Shown one piece after another: positions 42,871-51,414 of a DNA stretch of 64,000 bases. The DNA is from Bradyrhizobium iriomotense (GTDB lineage Bacteria; Pseudomonadota; Alphaproteobacteria; Rhizobiales; Xanthobacteraceae). The stretch lies in assembly GCF_018129405.1 (NCBI RefSeq), contig NZ_JAFCLP010000004.1, positions 310,001 through 374,000 of the forward strand, given 5' to 3'. The notes beneath the pieces are model-generated. The model was not told where the DNA came from and searched no databases. It saw nothing but the letters and a program-made list of their open reading frames with translations. The number at the start of each line of letters is the position of its first letter. The stretch's first letter is position 1. A program made the translations under genes and the position numbers.

Positions 42871-43629
42871 ATGGCGGCGCGCGCGAGCAGCAAGACTTCT
42901 GAATCGTCGGACAAGGTCAGCGTGATCTGCCGCGCGCTCCGGCGTGCCATCATCGAGCAGGCGCTCGAGCCCGGCGCCAAGCTGCCGGAGGATGCGCTCG
43001 GCGAACGCTTCGGCGTCAGCCGCACCATTGCCCGCCACGCGCTGGGGCAGCTCGCCGCGGAGGGCCTCGTCGAGCTCCGCCGCAACCGGATCGCGGTGGT
43101 GGCAACGCCGAGCTGGCAGGAGGCGCGCGATGCCTTTGACATCCGCATCGAACTCGAACGCCTCGTCGTGCGCCAGCTCGCGGGCAAGCTGACCAAGGCG
43201 CAGATCGCCGAGCTGAATGCCCATGTCGACGCCGAGGATCGCGCCCGCGGCGGCACGGATGCGGTCTCGATCCGGCTAGCGACCGAATTCCACATCCTGC
43301 TCGCGCACATGACGAACAGCCCGATCCTGGTGCGCTATGTCAGCGAGGTGGCCTATCGCTGCTGCCTGACGCTGTCGCTCTACAGCCGGCCGCATTCCAC
43401 CGAATGCGCCATCAACGAGCACCGCGCCATCATTTCAGCGCTCGCCAAGGGCGACGAGGCCAAGGTGATGGACTTGATGCATCATCACCTGGATTCCGTG
43501 GCCAATCGCGCGCTGGTGGCCCCCACACCGCAGCGCGGCCGCGATCTCCTCGATATCCTCGCGCCCTATGCCGACGAGGTGACGAGCAATCGCGTGGTCA
43601 AGCTGCCGAAGGTCGCGAGGCGCGGTTAA
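42871..43629 (+). CDS. GntR family regulator (FCD), likely TGCATGCA-binding
   Basis: A 252-residue FadR-type regulator. Helix-turn-helix: LPEDALGERFGVSRTIARHA followed by LGQLAAEGLVELRRNRIAVV. FCD domain: FDIRIELERLVVRQLAGKL and metal-type His in ATEFHILLAHMTNSP and HRAIISALAKGDEAKV. ATG 42871 starts MAARASSKTSESSDKV. It is divergent from the ABC-amidohydrolase operon, and the three local TGCATGCA sites flank only its presumed targets. The stop overlaps the SnoaL-like gene by 4 nt on the opposite strand. Confidence 0.9.
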   Translation: MAARASSKTSESSDKVSVICRALRRAIIEQALEPGAKLPEDALGERFGVSRTIARHALGQLAAEGLVELRRNRIAVVATPSWQEARDAFDIRIELERLVVRQLAGKLTKAQIAELNAHVDAEDRARGGTDAVSIRLATEFHILLAHMTNSPILVRYVSEVAYRCCLTLSLYSRPHSTECAINEHRAIISALAKGDEAKVMDLMHHHLDSVANRALVAPTPQRGRDLLDILAPYADEVTSNRVVKLPKVARRG

Positions 43630-44042
43630 GCTACAATTCCGCGCTGAACGAGGATGCGCTCGGCGCTGTCGTTCCAGACGTCCATCTTCACGATCTGCCC
43701 GCCCTTGACGACGAAGCGATCGACGTAACGATTGCCCTCGAACGGCGTGCCGTCCATCCATTCGCCATAGAGCGTGCCGACGCTGTAGACGACGGTCTCG
43801 TCCGCGCCCGGACAGACGTCGAACCGGTCCATCTTCTTCTTGACCCAGCGATAGCGCCTGGCGTTGAAGCCGGTCGGGCCGCGCGGATGATCGAACTCGC
43901 GCCCGCCGGTGAACGTGATCACCGTGCCTGGCTTCATGTAGGCCGCCGCGGCGTCGGGATCGGGTATCATCGAGGCCGTCAGGTAAGCCTCCACAATCTC
44001 GGCGTCGGTCATCGGGTGTTCGGCTTTGGCGGGAGCGGACAT
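43626..44042 (-). CDS. SnoaL/NTF2-like protein
   Basis: A 138-residue single NTF2-fold domain: helix start DAEIVEAYLTASMIPDPDAA, the sheet with TVITFTGGREFDHP, and KGGQIVKMDVWNDSAERIL at the C-terminus. Relatives include small hydrolases, cyclases and binding subunits. It is convergent with the GntR gene and divergent from the second amidohydrolase, with the third TGCATGCA in its 5' region, so it may be part of the same regulon. Catalysis cannot be inferred. Confidence 0.8.
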   Translation of the reverse strand: MSAPAKAEHPMTDAEIVEAYLTASMIPDPDAAAAYMKPGTVITFTGGREFDHPRGPTGFNARRYRWVKKKMDRFDVCPGADETVVYSVGTLYGEWMDGTPFEGNRYVDRFVVKGGQIVKMDVWNDSAERILVQRGIVA

Positions 44043-44089
44043 CGCGGGGTTCTCCGGAGTGCGGGCATTCTACAATTCAGGCCTCAAAG

Positions 44090-44097
44090 TGCATGCA
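44090..44097. promoter_or_regulatory. TGCATGCA site 3, between SnoaL-like and amidohydrolase genes
   Basis: AAAG-TGCATGCA-CATTTTTTG in the 149-bp divergent region, 48 nt from the SnoaL-like ATG and 95 nt from the amidohydrolase ATG. It fits control of either or both genes by the nearby GntR protein. Confidence 0.55.
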
Positions 44098-44191
44098 CAT
44101 TTTTTGAACAATCCAGTGACTCGATTGCACACAATCTGGAGCTGCCCGCTCCCTCGGCTTCCGCTAGGCTGCCACACCTGAATCCGACGCC

Positions 44192-45433
44192 ATGACCACC
44201 CAAGCCGCCTTCGACCTGATCTTCCGCAACGTGCTGTTGCGCTCATCCGCCGCAGCCGTCGATATCGGCGTGAAGGGCGGCCGCATCGCCGTGATCGCGC
44301 CAAAGCTCGCCTGCGAGGCCGCCGAGGTCGATGTCGGTGGCCACCTCGCCCTGCCCGGCTTCGTCGACACCCACATCCATCTCGACAAGGCCTGCCTGCT
44401 CGGCCGCTGCGGGCACGATCACGGCAGCGTCTCGGAGGCCATCCGTGCCGTTGCCGGGATGAAGAAGGATTTCACGGTCGAGGACGTCTACGCACGCGGC
44501 GCAAAGGTGCTCGAACGCGCCATCGTGCACGGCACGACGCGGATGCGCACGCATGTCGAGATCGATCCGCGCATCGGCTTGCGCGGCTTCGAAGCGGTCA
44601 AGTCGCTGAAGCGCGACCATGCGTGGGCGATCGATCTGGAACTCTGCGTCTTCCCGCAGGAAGGCCTGACCAATGATCCCGGAGCCGAAGAACTGCTGAT
44701 CCAGGCGCTGCGCGACGGCGGCGAGGTCATCGGCGGCTGTCCCTACATGGACACCGACCCGAACGCCCATCTGGCCCGCATCTTCGACCTTGCTGAGGAA
44801 TTCGACGTCGACGTCGACCTCCATCTCGATTTCGATCTCGATCCCTCCTGGTGGCATCTCGACGAGGTCTGCCGCCAGACCGAGCGGCGCAATTACGGGG
44901 GACGCGTGGCGATCGGCCATGCCACCAAGCTCTCGGCATTGCCACCGGACCGGATGAAAGCCGCCACCGCGCAACTGGCAAAGGCCGGCGTTGCCGTCAC
45001 CGTTCTGCCCGCGACCGATCTCTACCTGATGGGGCGCGAGGCCACCCACAATGCGCCGCGCGGGTTGACGCTCGCCCACAAGCTTGCGGCCGACGGCGTG
45101 CTGTGCTCGGTCGCGACCAACAACGTGCTCAATCCCTTCACGCCGTTCGGCGATGCCTCGCTGCTGCGGATGGCCAACTTCTACGCCAATGTCGCGCACG
45201 CCTCGGTCAGCGACTTCGACACCTGCCTCGATCTCGTGACCGAACTGCCGGCGCGGCTGATGAACCTCGGTGACTACGGCATCAAAATCGGCAATCCCGC
45301 CGATCTCATCGTGCTCGATACCAGGGACAGCCGATTCGCCATCGCCGAGCTGCCTGACGTGATGATGGGCTTTAAAGGTGGCCGCCAAACCTTTGCGCGG
45401 CAGCGGGCCACGCTGTTCCGCCCCGGTCCGTGA
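44192..45433 (+). CDS. Amidohydrolase (cytosine deaminase / AtzC-like)
   Basis: A 413-residue amidohydrolase. Metal ligands in LPGFVDTHIHLDKACLLGR, TRMRTHVEIDPRIGL, VDLHLDFDLDPSWWHLDEVC, GRVAIGHATKLSAL and the Asp/Asn segment SVATNNVLNPFTPFGDASLL (an Asn where many members have Asp is worth noting). Cytosine deaminase and N-isopropylammelide hydrolase AtzC share this layout. It and the amidohydrolase at 38528 probably act sequentially on an imported nitrogenous substrate. Confidence 0.85.
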   Translation: MTTQAAFDLIFRNVLLRSSAAAVDIGVKGGRIAVIAPKLACEAAEVDVGGHLALPGFVDTHIHLDKACLLGRCGHDHGSVSEAIRAVAGMKKDFTVEDVYARGAKVLERAIVHGTTRMRTHVEIDPRIGLRGFEAVKSLKRDHAWAIDLELCVFPQEGLTNDPGAEELLIQALRDGGEVIGGCPYMDTDPNAHLARIFDLAEEFDVDVDLHLDFDLDPSWWHLDEVCRQTERRNYGGRVAIGHATKLSALPPDRMKAATAQLAKAGVAVTVLPATDLYLMGREATHNAPRGLTLAHKLAADGVLCSVATNNVLNPFTPFGDASLLRMANFYANVAHASVSDFDTCLDLVTELPARLMNLGDYGIKIGNPADLIVLDTRDSRFAIAELPDVMMGFKGGRQTFARQRATLFRPGP

Positions 45434-45628
45434 ACGGCCGCCAACGCATATCTGCATTGCAGCGCGCCGGATTACCGTCCGATGTTACCGCTCACGGTTC
45501 CAAAATTCCGAATCCGGTACTCTCCCGGATAGTAGATTCGCTCCGATTCCCCGATAGGTGCGCGCATTGCAAGTCCCGCGGTGCCGGTCATGGCAAGACC
45601 GCACTGATTCTGTATTCAACGGGGAAGC

Positions 45629-45946
45629 ATGGACGTGTTCAGCGCATTCAGCAGCATCGACTCTCATTCCATTCGGGCCGGGACGCCCGCCGAGACCGCC
45701 ATCAAGCGGCTGAACGGCATCGGCGAAGTCCTGTCGGGCCTCGACATCTCGGCGATCCGCACCGAGGACGAGATGGCCCGCATGCTGTGGACGCTAGAGA
45801 CCGCCGACAAGTGCATGCGCATGATCCTCGCCGAGTTCCGGACCGAGCGCGGCAAGGACCAGGTCGTCCGCGAAACCAGGAGCCTGATCGATCTGATCGA
45901 GCGCGTCCGCGACGAGCTCACGGGCTGTTGCGCAGCGAAATCCTGA
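45629..45946 (+). CDS. Hypothetical protein, 105 residues
   Basis: A helical soluble protein: MDVFSAFSSIDSHSIRAGTP followed by a helix-rich core (ETAIKRLNGIGEVLSGLDIS, IRTEDEMARMLWTLETADKC, VRETRSLIDLIERVRDELTG). It ends GCCAAKS with two adjacent Cys. GGGG seven nt upstream of the ATG. No function known to me; it is convergent with the DUF1932 dehydrogenase, 12 bp apart. The 195-bp gap before it (45434-45628) shows no other gene. Confidence 0.65.
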   Translation: MDVFSAFSSIDSHSIRAGTPAETAIKRLNGIGEVLSGLDISAIRTEDEMARMLWTLETADKCMRMILAEFRTERGKDQVVRETRSLIDLIERVRDELTGCCAAKS

Positions 45947-45958
45947 ACCGGCGCCGCC

Positions 45959-46882
45959 CTATTTCGCGCGGTTGATCTTCGCCAGGATCCGGTCCGCTTC
46001 GGTGCGCCAGTCCGCGCTGCGGGCAAACTCCTTGGTCCCCTTCGGTCCGAACAGCCCCTCATCGGCGAGATCAGCGACCCAGGCCTGCCGTTCCGCCGTG
46101 CCTTGCGCCGACCACGGCGTCAGTCCCGCCTCGCGCACGGTCTCGGCGACCTCGCGTACCTCTTCGGCACGGCGGCGTCCGTGCTCGATCACGCGCTGGA
46201 AGAAATAGGCGCCCTGCTTTTCCCAGTCGATGGCGGGGAATGTCTCGGTGAGTGACGCCAGCACCGCATCTTCGACGCCATAGGCGCGCGCGGTCGTAAA
46301 ACTCTCGATGACCATGGCCTCGAGTCCCTTGATCATGATGCTGCGGCACATCTTCACCGCGGAGGAGACACCGAGCTTGTCGCTGGCAACCTTCGCCGCA
46401 AAGCCGATCGCGTTCAGCAGCGGCTCAAGCTCCCTCGCGCCGGGCCCGCCGAGCAGCAGCGGCACCTTGATGCGATACGGCGGCACCGATGTCATCACCG
46501 CGCCCTCGACATAGCGGCCATCAGCGCCCTCGATCAGTGCCGCGGCGCGCTGCTTGGCGCCGGGCGAGGCCGAGTTGAAATCGAGGAACCAGGTGCCCTG
46601 GTTGATCGCGGCCGCGCAGGCCTTTGCGACCGGCACGGCCTGGCTCGCCGTGACGGCAGAAATGATGAAATCGGATTTCGCGGTCAGCTCGGCATGAGAG
46701 GCAGCGAGCGTCACGCCGAACTTCGCCGCGTGCTCGTGCAGCGGTGCGCCCTGCTCGCCGCCGAGCTTGATGTCATAGGCTGAGACCTTGATGTCCTGCT
46801 GACGCAAATCCTCGGCCAGGATACGGCCGACCTCACCATAACCGACCAGCCCGACCTGCCAGCGCCTGGGATCACCCGCCAT
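45959..46882 (-). CDS. NAD-binding beta-hydroxyacid dehydrogenase-like protein (DUF1932)
   Basis: A 307-residue two-domain oxidoreductase. The Rossmann motif is VGLVGYGEVGRILAEDLRQQ; the middle has GTWFLDFNSASPGAKQRAAA and VEGAVMTSVPPYRIKVPLLL; the C-terminal helical part is DUF1932, with the conserved Lys in GVSSAVKMCRSIMIKGLEAM. Last gene of the PDC/gallate operon; start overlaps the upstream stop by one base. It may reduce or oxidise a pathway oxo- or hydroxy-acid such as an oxalomesaconate isomer; this is inference. Confidence 0.82.
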   Translation of the reverse strand: MAGDPRRWQVGLVGYGEVGRILAEDLRQQDIKVSAYDIKLGGEQGAPLHEHAAKFGVTLAASHAELTAKSDFIISAVTASQAVPVAKACAAAINQGTWFLDFNSASPGAKQRAAALIEGADGRYVEGAVMTSVPPYRIKVPLLLGGPGARELEPLLNAIGFAAKVASDKLGVSSAVKMCRSIMIKGLEAMVIESFTTARAYGVEDAVLASLTETFPAIDWEKQGAYFFQRVIEHGRRRAEEVREVAETVREAGLTPWSAQGTAERQAWVADLADEGLFGPKGTKEFARSADWRTEADRILAKINRAK

Positions 46883-47751
46883 CAGTTCAATCCTCGCGTC
46901 GTCGCGTCGAACAATTCTTCGACCGCATAGCGGCGCGGGATCAGCGCCTGCTGGAATGCGTAGTCGATGATCAGCTCCAACGGCTTCCTGTTGGCCTCGA
47001 TCCCGAACGGAACGAGGTCGGGCGACGCCGCAGGCCCCGCCTGCGCCTTGTTCCGCTTGAGCAGATCATAGACGCCCGTGACTACGTCGGGGCGCGATTT
47101 CGCGAGTTGCTCGGTCACGACCACGAGATGGTTGACCGGCACGACACCGCGCCGCGCGTACCACTTCGCCGCCTCCGCGGCCGGATCGGGGAACAGCGGT
47201 TTCAGTTTCGGATCGTCCGAGGTCTCGCCAAGGACGGCATCGAGTTCGCCGTCGAGCAGCATCTGGAGAATCTTCTTGTCCTTCGGCGCGCGCTCGGTGG
47301 TGTCGACATATTCGGCGACGTGCGGATCCTCGAACGTGACCCAGCGGATCTTGTCGAGATTGACGCCGTAGTCGTTGGCGAGGATGCCCCTGATCCAGGC
47401 GCCCGTCGTGGTCGTGAAGGAGCGGATGCCGACGCGCTTGCCTTGGAGATCGGACGGGCCGAGCGCACCCTGGGCGGGATTGTACAGCGCATAGGCATGC
47501 TGGAAGCGGCCCATCATGGTCGCCGGCAGCAGCACCAACGGCTTGCCGTGCGCCTTCGCCATCAGGTAGGTGACGATCGCCATCTCGCAGACGTCGAACG
47601 CCTGCTCGCGCACCATCGGCTTGAACGCGGTGTTGGTCGGCGTGTACTCGATGAAGTCGAGGTCGAAAAGGTCAGAGCGGAGCGCGCCGCTCTTCACCGC
47701 CTGGACGTGAGGGTGGCTGCCGAGCACGGCCTTCAGCTTGAGACGATCCAT
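46882..47751 (-). CDS. 4,5-dihydroxyphthalate decarboxylase-like protein (Pht5-like)
   Basis: A 289-residue cytoplasmic protein with the solute-binding-protein fold and no signal peptide. The Pht5-like region reads FKPMVREQAFDVCEMAIVTY then LMAKAHGKPLVLLPA, with a second part GKRVGIRSFTTTTGAWIRGI and GELDAVLGETSDDP. Pht5 converts 4,5-dihydroxyphthalate to protocatechuate. Its place in the LigI/GalB/LigK operon supports a decarboxylase or isomerase role near that pathway, but the identity is only family-level. Confidence 0.7.
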   Translation of the reverse strand: MDRLKLKAVLGSHPHVQAVKSGALRSDLFDLDFIEYTPTNTAFKPMVREQAFDVCEMAIVTYLMAKAHGKPLVLLPATMMGRFQHAYALYNPAQGALGPSDLQGKRVGIRSFTTTTGAWIRGILANDYGVNLDKIRWVTFEDPHVAEYVDTTERAPKDKKILQMLLDGELDAVLGETSDDPKLKPLFPDPAAEAAKWYARRGVVPVNHLVVVTEQLAKSRPDVVTGVYDLLKRNKAQAGPAASPDLVPFGIEANRKPLELIIDYAFQQALIPRRYAVEELFDATTRGLN

Positions 47752-47775
47752 CCGCCCGCTCCGCTTGTGTTCGCT

Positions 47776-48459
47776 TCAGACGTCCTCGGGATTGTCGACA
47801 TAGACGAGGCCGGCCTTCGCCAAGGCCTCGCGCATGCTATACATGTCGAGGCCGAGCTCGCCCGAGGCCAACCGCTTGCGCTTGCCGCCTTCATCCGCGT
47901 TGCGCTTCTTCGCCTTCTCGGCGACCTCGGCCGCATAGCGTTTCGGCACCACGACGACGCCATCGTCATCGGCGACGACGATGTCGCCGGGATCGACATT
48001 CACGCCGGCGCAGACCACGGGAACGTTGACCGAGCCGAGCGTAGCCTTGACCGTGCCCTTGGCCGAGACCGCGCGGGACCACACCGGAAAGTTCATCTCG
48101 TGCAGCGCTTTGACGTCGCGGCAGCCGGCATCGATGATCAGCCCCTGCACGCCGCGCGCCTGGAGCGAGGTGGCGAGCAGCTCGCCGAACATGCCGTCTG
48201 TATTGTCCGTGGTGCAACCGACGACGAGGATGTCGCCCTTCCTGCATTGCTCGACGGCGACATGGATCATCCAGTTGTCGCCGGGCTGCGCCAGCACGGT
48301 GACGGCGGGGCCGGCAATCGACGCGCCCGCCCAGACCGGACGCAGATAAGGCTTCATCAGGCCGATGCGGCCATAAGCCTCGTGCACCGTGGAGACGCCG
48401 TACTCCGCCATGCCGGCGGGATCGGCGCGCTTGATGTTGCGAACGACGACGGGCTTCAT
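47776..48459 (-). CDS. ligK: 4-carboxy-4-hydroxy-2-oxoadipate aldolase (LigK/GalC, RraA family)
   Basis: A 227-residue divalent-metal class II pyruvate aldolase of the RraA/HMG-aldolase fold, cleaving 4-carboxy-4-hydroxy-2-oxoadipate to pyruvate and oxaloacetate. Conserved pieces: [60 protein letters not shown] and GCRDV (metal-site Arg/Asp). The length equals known LigK proteins. ATG 48459 overlaps the GalB stop by 4 nt. It is the last carbon-carbon cleavage of the protocatechuate 4,5- and gallate pathways. Confidence 0.88.
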   Translation of the reverse strand: MKPVVVRNIKRADPAGMAEYGVSTVHEAYGRIGLMKPYLRPVWAGASIAGPAVTVLAQPGDNWMIHVAVEQCRKGDILVVGCTTDNTDGMFGELLATSLQARGVQGLIIDAGCRDVKALHEMNFPVWSRAVSAKGTVKATLGSVNVPVVCAGVNVDPGDIVVADDDGVVVVPKRYAAEVAEKAKKRNADEGGKRKRLASGELGLDMYSMREALAKAGLVYVDNPEDV

Positions 48460-49169
48460 GCCAGTTCCTCCGCAACCGTCGGGAACAGGCGCTGATAGGC
48501 CTCGCCATAGGTCATGGGCACGCCGGTGTTGCGGCTGCCCTGGATGCCGCGGTTGAGCGCGACGCGCTCGTAATAACCCCAGAGGTGCTTCTGTGCGGCA
48601 AGGATCTGGAACGCCTCGTACTTCTCCTTCCAGACCTCGTCGATCTTGAGGATCGTGTCCGGCTTGTAATTGCACTGCTCGGGCTGGTGCGGCTCGAACA
48701 GGAACACCGGCGGGGCCGAATATTTGTACTGCGCGCCGGGCTTGTGGCCCATGGCCTGCGCGACCACGCGGGTTTCCTGCGCGAAATGCGCGGCGTTCGG
48801 ATGGTCGAAATTATAGGGGTCTTCCAGCGCATGCGTCAGCACGAAGCTCGGATTGAGCTCGCGGTAGATGTCGACCATGCGGTCGAAATGCGCTTCTGTC
48901 AGCTTCAGCGGATAGTCGCCGCAATCGAAGAACTCGATCTCGGCACCGAGCAGCTTGGCCGCCCGCTCCGCCTCGTCCTTGCGGCCGGCCTTGACCGATT
49001 CCAGCGTCGCGCCCTTCTCCTTCCATGCGAACTGGCTCTCGCCGCGCTCGCCGAAGGACATGCACACGATCTTCATGCGATAGCCCTTCTTCGCATGCAG
49101 CGCGATGGCGCCGCCGGCGCGCCAGACGAAATCGCCCGGATGGGCGGTAACTACGAGACCTGTTTTCAT
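48456..49169 (-). CDS. galB: 4-oxalomesaconate hydratase, PIG-L/LmbE family (GalB type)
   Basis: A 237-residue zinc protein of the PIG-L fold matching GalB of Pseudomonas putida, which hydrates 4-oxalomesaconate in gallate catabolism. Strong landmarks: [20 protein letters not shown] (the usual AHPDDE of PIG-L deacetylases replaced by AHPGDF), [31 protein letters not shown] and [16 protein letters not shown]. Following LigK immediately downstream and LigI upstream fits the pathway order. Confidence 0.87.
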   Translation of the reverse strand: MKTGLVVTAHPGDFVWRAGGAIALHAKKGYRMKIVCMSFGERGESQFAWKEKGATLESVKAGRKDEAERAAKLLGAEIEFFDCGDYPLKLTEAHFDRMVDIYRELNPSFVLTHALEDPYNFDHPNAAHFAQETRVVAQAMGHKPGAQYKYSAPPVFLFEPHQPEQCNYKPDTILKIDEVWKEKYEAFQILAAQKHLWGYYERVALNRGIQGSRNTGVPMTYGEAYQRLFPTVAEELA

Positions 49170-49231
49170 GGGAAATGCTCCCCTCTCTAAACATCATAGG
49201 CCGCCCGCGTCATGCCGGCAGCAGGTTCATT

Positions 49232-50533
49232 TCAGGCGGCAGCGACCGCGGGTTCCTCGCCGTCGAGCACGCGGCGCAAGCGCTCGCCGTCCAGCGCGCC
49301 TTCCCATTTGGCAACCGCGATCGTCGCGACCGCGTTCCCGATCAGGTTGGTCGGCGTCAGTCCCTGCGACATCAGGCGGTGGATGCCGAGCACCAGCGCC
49401 ACGCTCGTCACCGGAATGGTGCCGGTCGCCGACAGCGTCGCCGCCAGCACGACGAAGGCGGCGCCCGCGATTCCCGCCGCGCCCTTGGAGGTCACGAGCA
49501 GGATCAAGAGCAGCTCGATCTGCTCGGCGAGCCCGAACGGCGTATTGGTCGCCTGCGCCAGGAACACCGAGGCGGCAGCGAGATAGAGGCAGGTGCCGTC
49601 GAGATTGAACGAATAGCCGGTCGGGATCACCAGCCCGACCACGCTCTTCTCGCAGCCGGCCTTTTCCAGCTTGGTCAGCATCCGTGGCAGCACCGTCTCC
49701 GACGAGGTCGTTGCGATGCAGATCAGCAGCTCTTCCCAGATGTAACGGATCAGCTTGAGCAGAGAGAAGCCGCAGAGTCGCGCGACCGGCCCGAGCGCTA
49801 CGACGATGAAGACCAGGCAGGTCAGATAGAAGCCGCCGAGCAGCTTGCCGAGCGAAGCCAGCGAGCCGACGCCGAACTTGCCCACCGTGAACGCAATCGC
49901 ACCGAACGCGCCGATCGGCGCCGCCCACATCACGAAGCCGACCACCGCAAACACCATCTTGGCGGCGATGTCGATCAGATGGACCAGCGGCGCGGCCCTC
50001 TCGCCGAGTTGCACCAGCGCGAAGCCGCACAGCACGGAGATGAACAGGACCTGGAGGATGTTTCCTTCCGCAAAGGCGCCGACGAAGGTAGCAGGCACGA
50101 TGTTCATCAGGAACGGCACGAAGCCGATCGCCCCGGTCTGCTTGACGTAAGGTTCGATCGCACTGGCATTGATACTGGCGGGATCGATGTTCATGCCGAC
50201 GCCGGGCCTCATCAGGTTCACGGCGATGAGCCCGATGATCAGCGCAATCGTGGTCATGATCTCGAAATAGACGATCGCCTTCACCGCGACGCGCCCCACC
50301 CGCGCCATGTCGGCCATGTGCGCGATGCCGTGCACGACGGTGCAGAAGATGATCGGCGCGATCAGCATCCGGATCGCCTTGATGAAGGCATCGCCAAGCG
50401 GTTGCATCTTGGCGCCCGCCTCGGGGCTTACGATCCCAAGCGCGATGCCGGCCGCCATGGCGATGAGCACCTGGATCCAGAGCTCCTTCCACCAGGCGCG
50501 GCCGCGCGGCTTGTCGATCGCCATCGTCGTCAT
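49232..50533 (-). CDS. dctA: C4-dicarboxylate transport protein DctA
   Basis: A 433-residue DAACS-family Na+ or H+/dicarboxylate symporter. DctA/GltP signatures: LWIQVLIAMAAGIALGIVSP near the N-terminus, PTGYSFNLDGTCLYLAAASV with the conserved NLDGT, SKGAAGIAGAAFVVLAAT and NLIGNAVATIAVAKWEGALD. It sits inside the lactonase-hydratase-aldolase operon with 4-nt overlap to the LigI-like gene, so it may take up a pathway dicarboxylate or tricarboxylate-like substrate rather than only succinate. Confidence 0.9.
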   Translation of the reverse strand: MTTMAIDKPRGRAWWKELWIQVLIAMAAGIALGIVSPEAGAKMQPLGDAFIKAIRMLIAPIIFCTVVHGIAHMADMARVGRVAVKAIVYFEIMTTIALIIGLIAVNLMRPGVGMNIDPASINASAIEPYVKQTGAIGFVPFLMNIVPATFVGAFAEGNILQVLFISVLCGFALVQLGERAAPLVHLIDIAAKMVFAVVGFVMWAAPIGAFGAIAFTVGKFGVGSLASLGKLLGGFYLTCLVFIVVALGPVARLCGFSLLKLIRYIWEELLICIATTSSETVLPRMLTKLEKAGCEKSVVGLVIPTGYSFNLDGTCLYLAAASVFLAQATNTPFGLAEQIELLLILLVTSKGAAGIAGAAFVVLAATLSATGTIPVTSVALVLGIHRLMSQGLTPTNLIGNAVATIAVAKWEGALDGERLRRVLDGEEPAVAAA

Positions 50534-51414
50534 CGGTCGAACTCGAACAAGCGCGCGGGATTGTCGACCAGGATCTTTTGCTGGAACTCCGGCTCCGGCG
50601 CAAACAGCGGGATCAGATCGACGAGGTCGCCGTCATTCGGCATCACCTTGACGTTGGGATGCGGCCAGTCGGTGCCCCAGATGACGCGATCGGGCGCGGT
50701 CTCGACGATCTTTCGCGCGAACGGCACCGCATCCGTGAATGGCGGACCGGCCGAGGACACCCGTTCCGAGCCGCAGATCTTCACCCAGCACTTCTCGTCG
50801 CGCTGCATCAGCTCGATCAGGATCTTGAACGGAAGCTGATCGAGCCCCTCGGAGGCTTTCACCCGGCCCATATGGTCGATGGTGTAGCTCAGCGGCAGCC
50901 TGGTCAGCATGTCGGCATATTCCGGCAGGTCGATCGCATCGAAATGCAGATCGATGTGCCAGCCGAGCGGCGTGACCATCGCGACGATGCGATCGAACAC
51001 GCGCTTGTCGGGCACGCCGCCGAGATGGCGGACGAAGTTGAAGCGGCAGCCGCGGAAGCCGCCCTCGTGCAGCACACGGAGCTCACGCTCGGTGATGGTG
51101 TCGTCGATATTGGCGACCGCACGATAGGCGCCATTGCTCTCAGCGATGGCATCGAGCGCGACCGTGTTGTCGGTGCCGTGCACGCTGGCATTGACGATGA
51201 CCGCGCGCTCCACACCGAGCTTGGCATGCAGCGCGCGAAAGTGCTCCAGCGGCGCGTCAGGCGGCGTGTAGGACCGATCGGGCGCGTAAGGATATTTCGA
51301 GCCGGGCCCAAAGATGTGGCAATGCGCGTCGCAGGACAGTCTTGGCAGCCTGAACTTCGGCGTGCGCGTGTTCGGATCGGGCGGCGGAATGGTTGGCGTG
51401 TACATCATTGTCAT
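50530..51414 (-). CDS. ligI: 2-pyrone-4,6-dicarboxylate lactonase (LigI-like), cytoplasmic
   Basis: A 294-residue amidohydrolase-fold lactonase hydrolysing 2-pyrone-4,6-dicarboxylate to oxalomesaconate. Landmarks: SCDAHCHIFGPGSKYPYAPD, ERAVIVNASVHGTDNT, GWHIDLHFDAIDLPEY, YTIDHMGRV and IWGTDWPHPNVKVMPNDGD followed by VDLIPLFAPE. ATG 51414 overlaps the stop of its paralogue by one base. It feeds GalB and LigK in the same operon. No ring-cleavage dioxygenase gene is present in the window. Confidence 0.88.
   Translation of the reverse strand: MTMMYTPTIPPPDPNTRTPKFRLPRLSCDAHCHIFGPGSKYPYAPDRSYTPPDAPLEHFRALHAKLGVERAVIVNASVHGTDNTVALDAIAESNGAYRAVANIDDTITERELRVLHEGGFRGCRFNFVRHLGGVPDKRVFDRIVAMVTPLGWHIDLHFDAIDLPEYADMLTRLPLSYTIDHMGRVKASEGLDQLPFKILIELMQRDEKCWVKICGSERVSSAGPPFTDAVPFARKIVETAPDRVIWGTDWPHPNVKVMPNDGDLVDLIPLFAPEPEFQQKILVDNPARLFEFDR

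Noticed and set aside
45828-45840. A further GTGCATGC sequence as part of the TGCATGCA regulon
   Set aside because: It ends in G instead of A and lies within coding sequence of a hypothetical protein.
47107-48495. A 462-codon plus-strand frame opposite the Pht5-like and LigK genes
   Set aside because: Antisense shadow without recognisable motifs; the minus-strand genes carry pathway signatures and overlap translationally.
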